From contig NZ_JACCFY010000001.1 of the NCBI RefSeq assembly GCF_013410745.1, positions 3,472,001 to 3,536,000 of the forward strand: DNA of 64,000 nt, written 5' to 3'. The position numbers and the translations under genes were made by a program. Shown here one piece after another: positions 63,441-64,000 of the stretch. Source of the DNA: Nesterenkonia xinjiangensis (GTDB taxonomy: Bacteria > Actinomycetota > Actinomycetes > Actinomycetales > Micrococcaceae). Each line of letters starts with the position of its first letter. The first letter of the stretch is position 1. The notes beneath the pieces are model-generated. The model was not told the DNA's origin, did no database searches, and was given only the letters and a program-made list of their open reading frames with translations.

Positions 63441-64000
63441 TTGTCCACACCCCCGCCCTCTGCGCCGTCGTCGGCCGCCCACTCCCGATCCCTGGACCGC
63501 GGCGTCCCCGTCAGCCGTTTCCGGCCCGAGCTGCACGGAGTCCGTGGCGTGGCGATCCTCGGCGTGGTGCTGTTCCACATCTTCGGCGGTGGACGTGTCT
63601 CCGGCGGCATCGACATCTTCCTGGCGATCTCCGGGTTCCTGTTCACCGCGATGCTGTTGCGTGAGGCAGCCTCCCGTGGCGGGAGGATCAGCCTGGCACG
63701 GTATCTCGCCCGGCTGGCCCGGCGGATCCTGCCGCCGGCCGTCGTCGCCGTCGCGGTGACCACGATGGCCGGACTGCTGATCCTGCCCAGCACTCAGCAC
63801 CACCAGATGCTCACCGAGGCACGCGCGGCGCTCCTGTACTTCGAGAACATCGAGCTGGTGGCCTCCCAACTGGCCTATGAGGCTGCCGGCCCCGGAAGCA
63901 GCCCCTTCCAGCACTTCTGGTCGCTCTCGGTCCAGGGTCAGTTCTACCTGCTCTGGCCGATCCTGGCTGTGCTCTCCGTCCTGGTGGCCCGGGCGCTGCG
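63441..64000 (+). CDS. Acyltransferase-3 family protein (C-terminus outside window)
   Basis: The frame from TTG at 63441 stays open to the window end. After a Pro/Ser-rich start it reads FRPELHGVRGVAILGVVLFHIFGG, GGIDIFLAISGFLFTAMLLRE, YLARLARRILPPAVVAVAV and FWSLSVQGQFYLLWPI, the acyltransferase-3 pattern. It is a paralogue of the preceding gene on the opposite strand. TTG is preferred because AGGAG lies upstream; no ATG or GTG fits better. Whether it also has an SGNH domain cannot be seen. Confidence 0.85.
   Translation, partial: MSTPPPSAPSSAAHSRSLDRGVPVSRFRPELHGVRGVAILGVVLFHIFGGGRVSGGIDIFLAISGFLFTAMLLREAASRGGRISLARYLARLARRILPPAVVAVAVTTMAGLLILPSTQHHQMLTEARAALLYFENIELVASQLAYEAAGPGSSPFQHFWSLSVQGQFYLLWPILAVLSVLVARAL

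Noticed and set aside
1-64000. CRISPR arrays, insertion sequences, prophage genes, rRNA
   Set aside because: I saw no direct-repeat/spacer pattern, transposase or integrase other than XerC, phage gene, or rRNA segment.

Overview
The window is 64 kb of high-GC chromosomal DNA from an actinobacterium. The gene orders point to the Micrococcaceae or a close relative: sufR-sufB-sufD beside ctaA; glnA1, glnE and glnA2 together; ahpE-DUF3052-aceE-fasR-fabD-fabH-acpP-fabF; and ffh-rpsP-khpA-rimM-trmD-rplS-lepB-lepB-rnhB-yraN-comM-dprA-xerC. A polyphosphate glucokinase, a homodimeric-type AceE and a GlnR-type operator agree with this. Acid-rich exported proteins such as FbpA would suit a salt-tolerant genus such as Nesterenkonia, but that is inference. 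Nearly all of the window is core genome. I see no insertion sequence, prophage, CRISPR array or integrated element.

Layout. 1-6.6 kb: Fe-S assembly (sufD partial, sufB, sufR on minus), then a divergent ABC-2 exporter and heme A synthase. 6.6-16.5 kb: nitrogen metabolism (GlnR box, glnA1, glnE, glnA2) with an N5-(carboxyethyl)ornithine synthase-like enzyme, a flavin-dependent monooxygenase and panB. 16.5-23.1 kb: a DeoR regulator with a divergent MFS transporter, map, ppgK, tRNA-Val(TAC), an M23 peptidase, and a zinc-sensor (SmtB-like) operon with a 50-residue histidine-rich protein. 23.1-31.7 kb: the FbpABC iron(III) importer, a RidA protein, an NCS2 purine permease, a frameshifted MFS gene, a peroxiredoxin and DUF3052. 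31.7-40 kb: aceE, a FasR-like activator and the type II fatty acid synthase operon, so acetyl-CoA production sits beside its use. 40-52.6 kb: DUF3145, recombination and competence genes, RNase HII, two tandem signal peptidases, and ribosome and SRP genes. 52.7-64 kb: the least ordinary part, a surface-glycan locus with two giant multi-domain glycosyltransferases, a coiled-coil mini-protein, a TupA-like ATP-grasp ligase with a coiled-coil N-terminus, and two acyltransferase-3 membrane proteins, one cut by the window edge.

Recurring features. Many starts look leaderless, with a TANNNT -10 element 6-8 nt before ATG or GTG. Four-base ATGA or GTGA overlaps link many operon partners. Several very clean hairpins lie between or inside genes, the largest a 30-bp stem after aceE. 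aceE itself uses GAT, CAT and TAT codons unlike its neighbours, while Ile and Phe codons stay C-ending. The surface-glycan locus is the best candidate for an undescribed system; the aceE codon pattern is the most unusual sequence-level signal.
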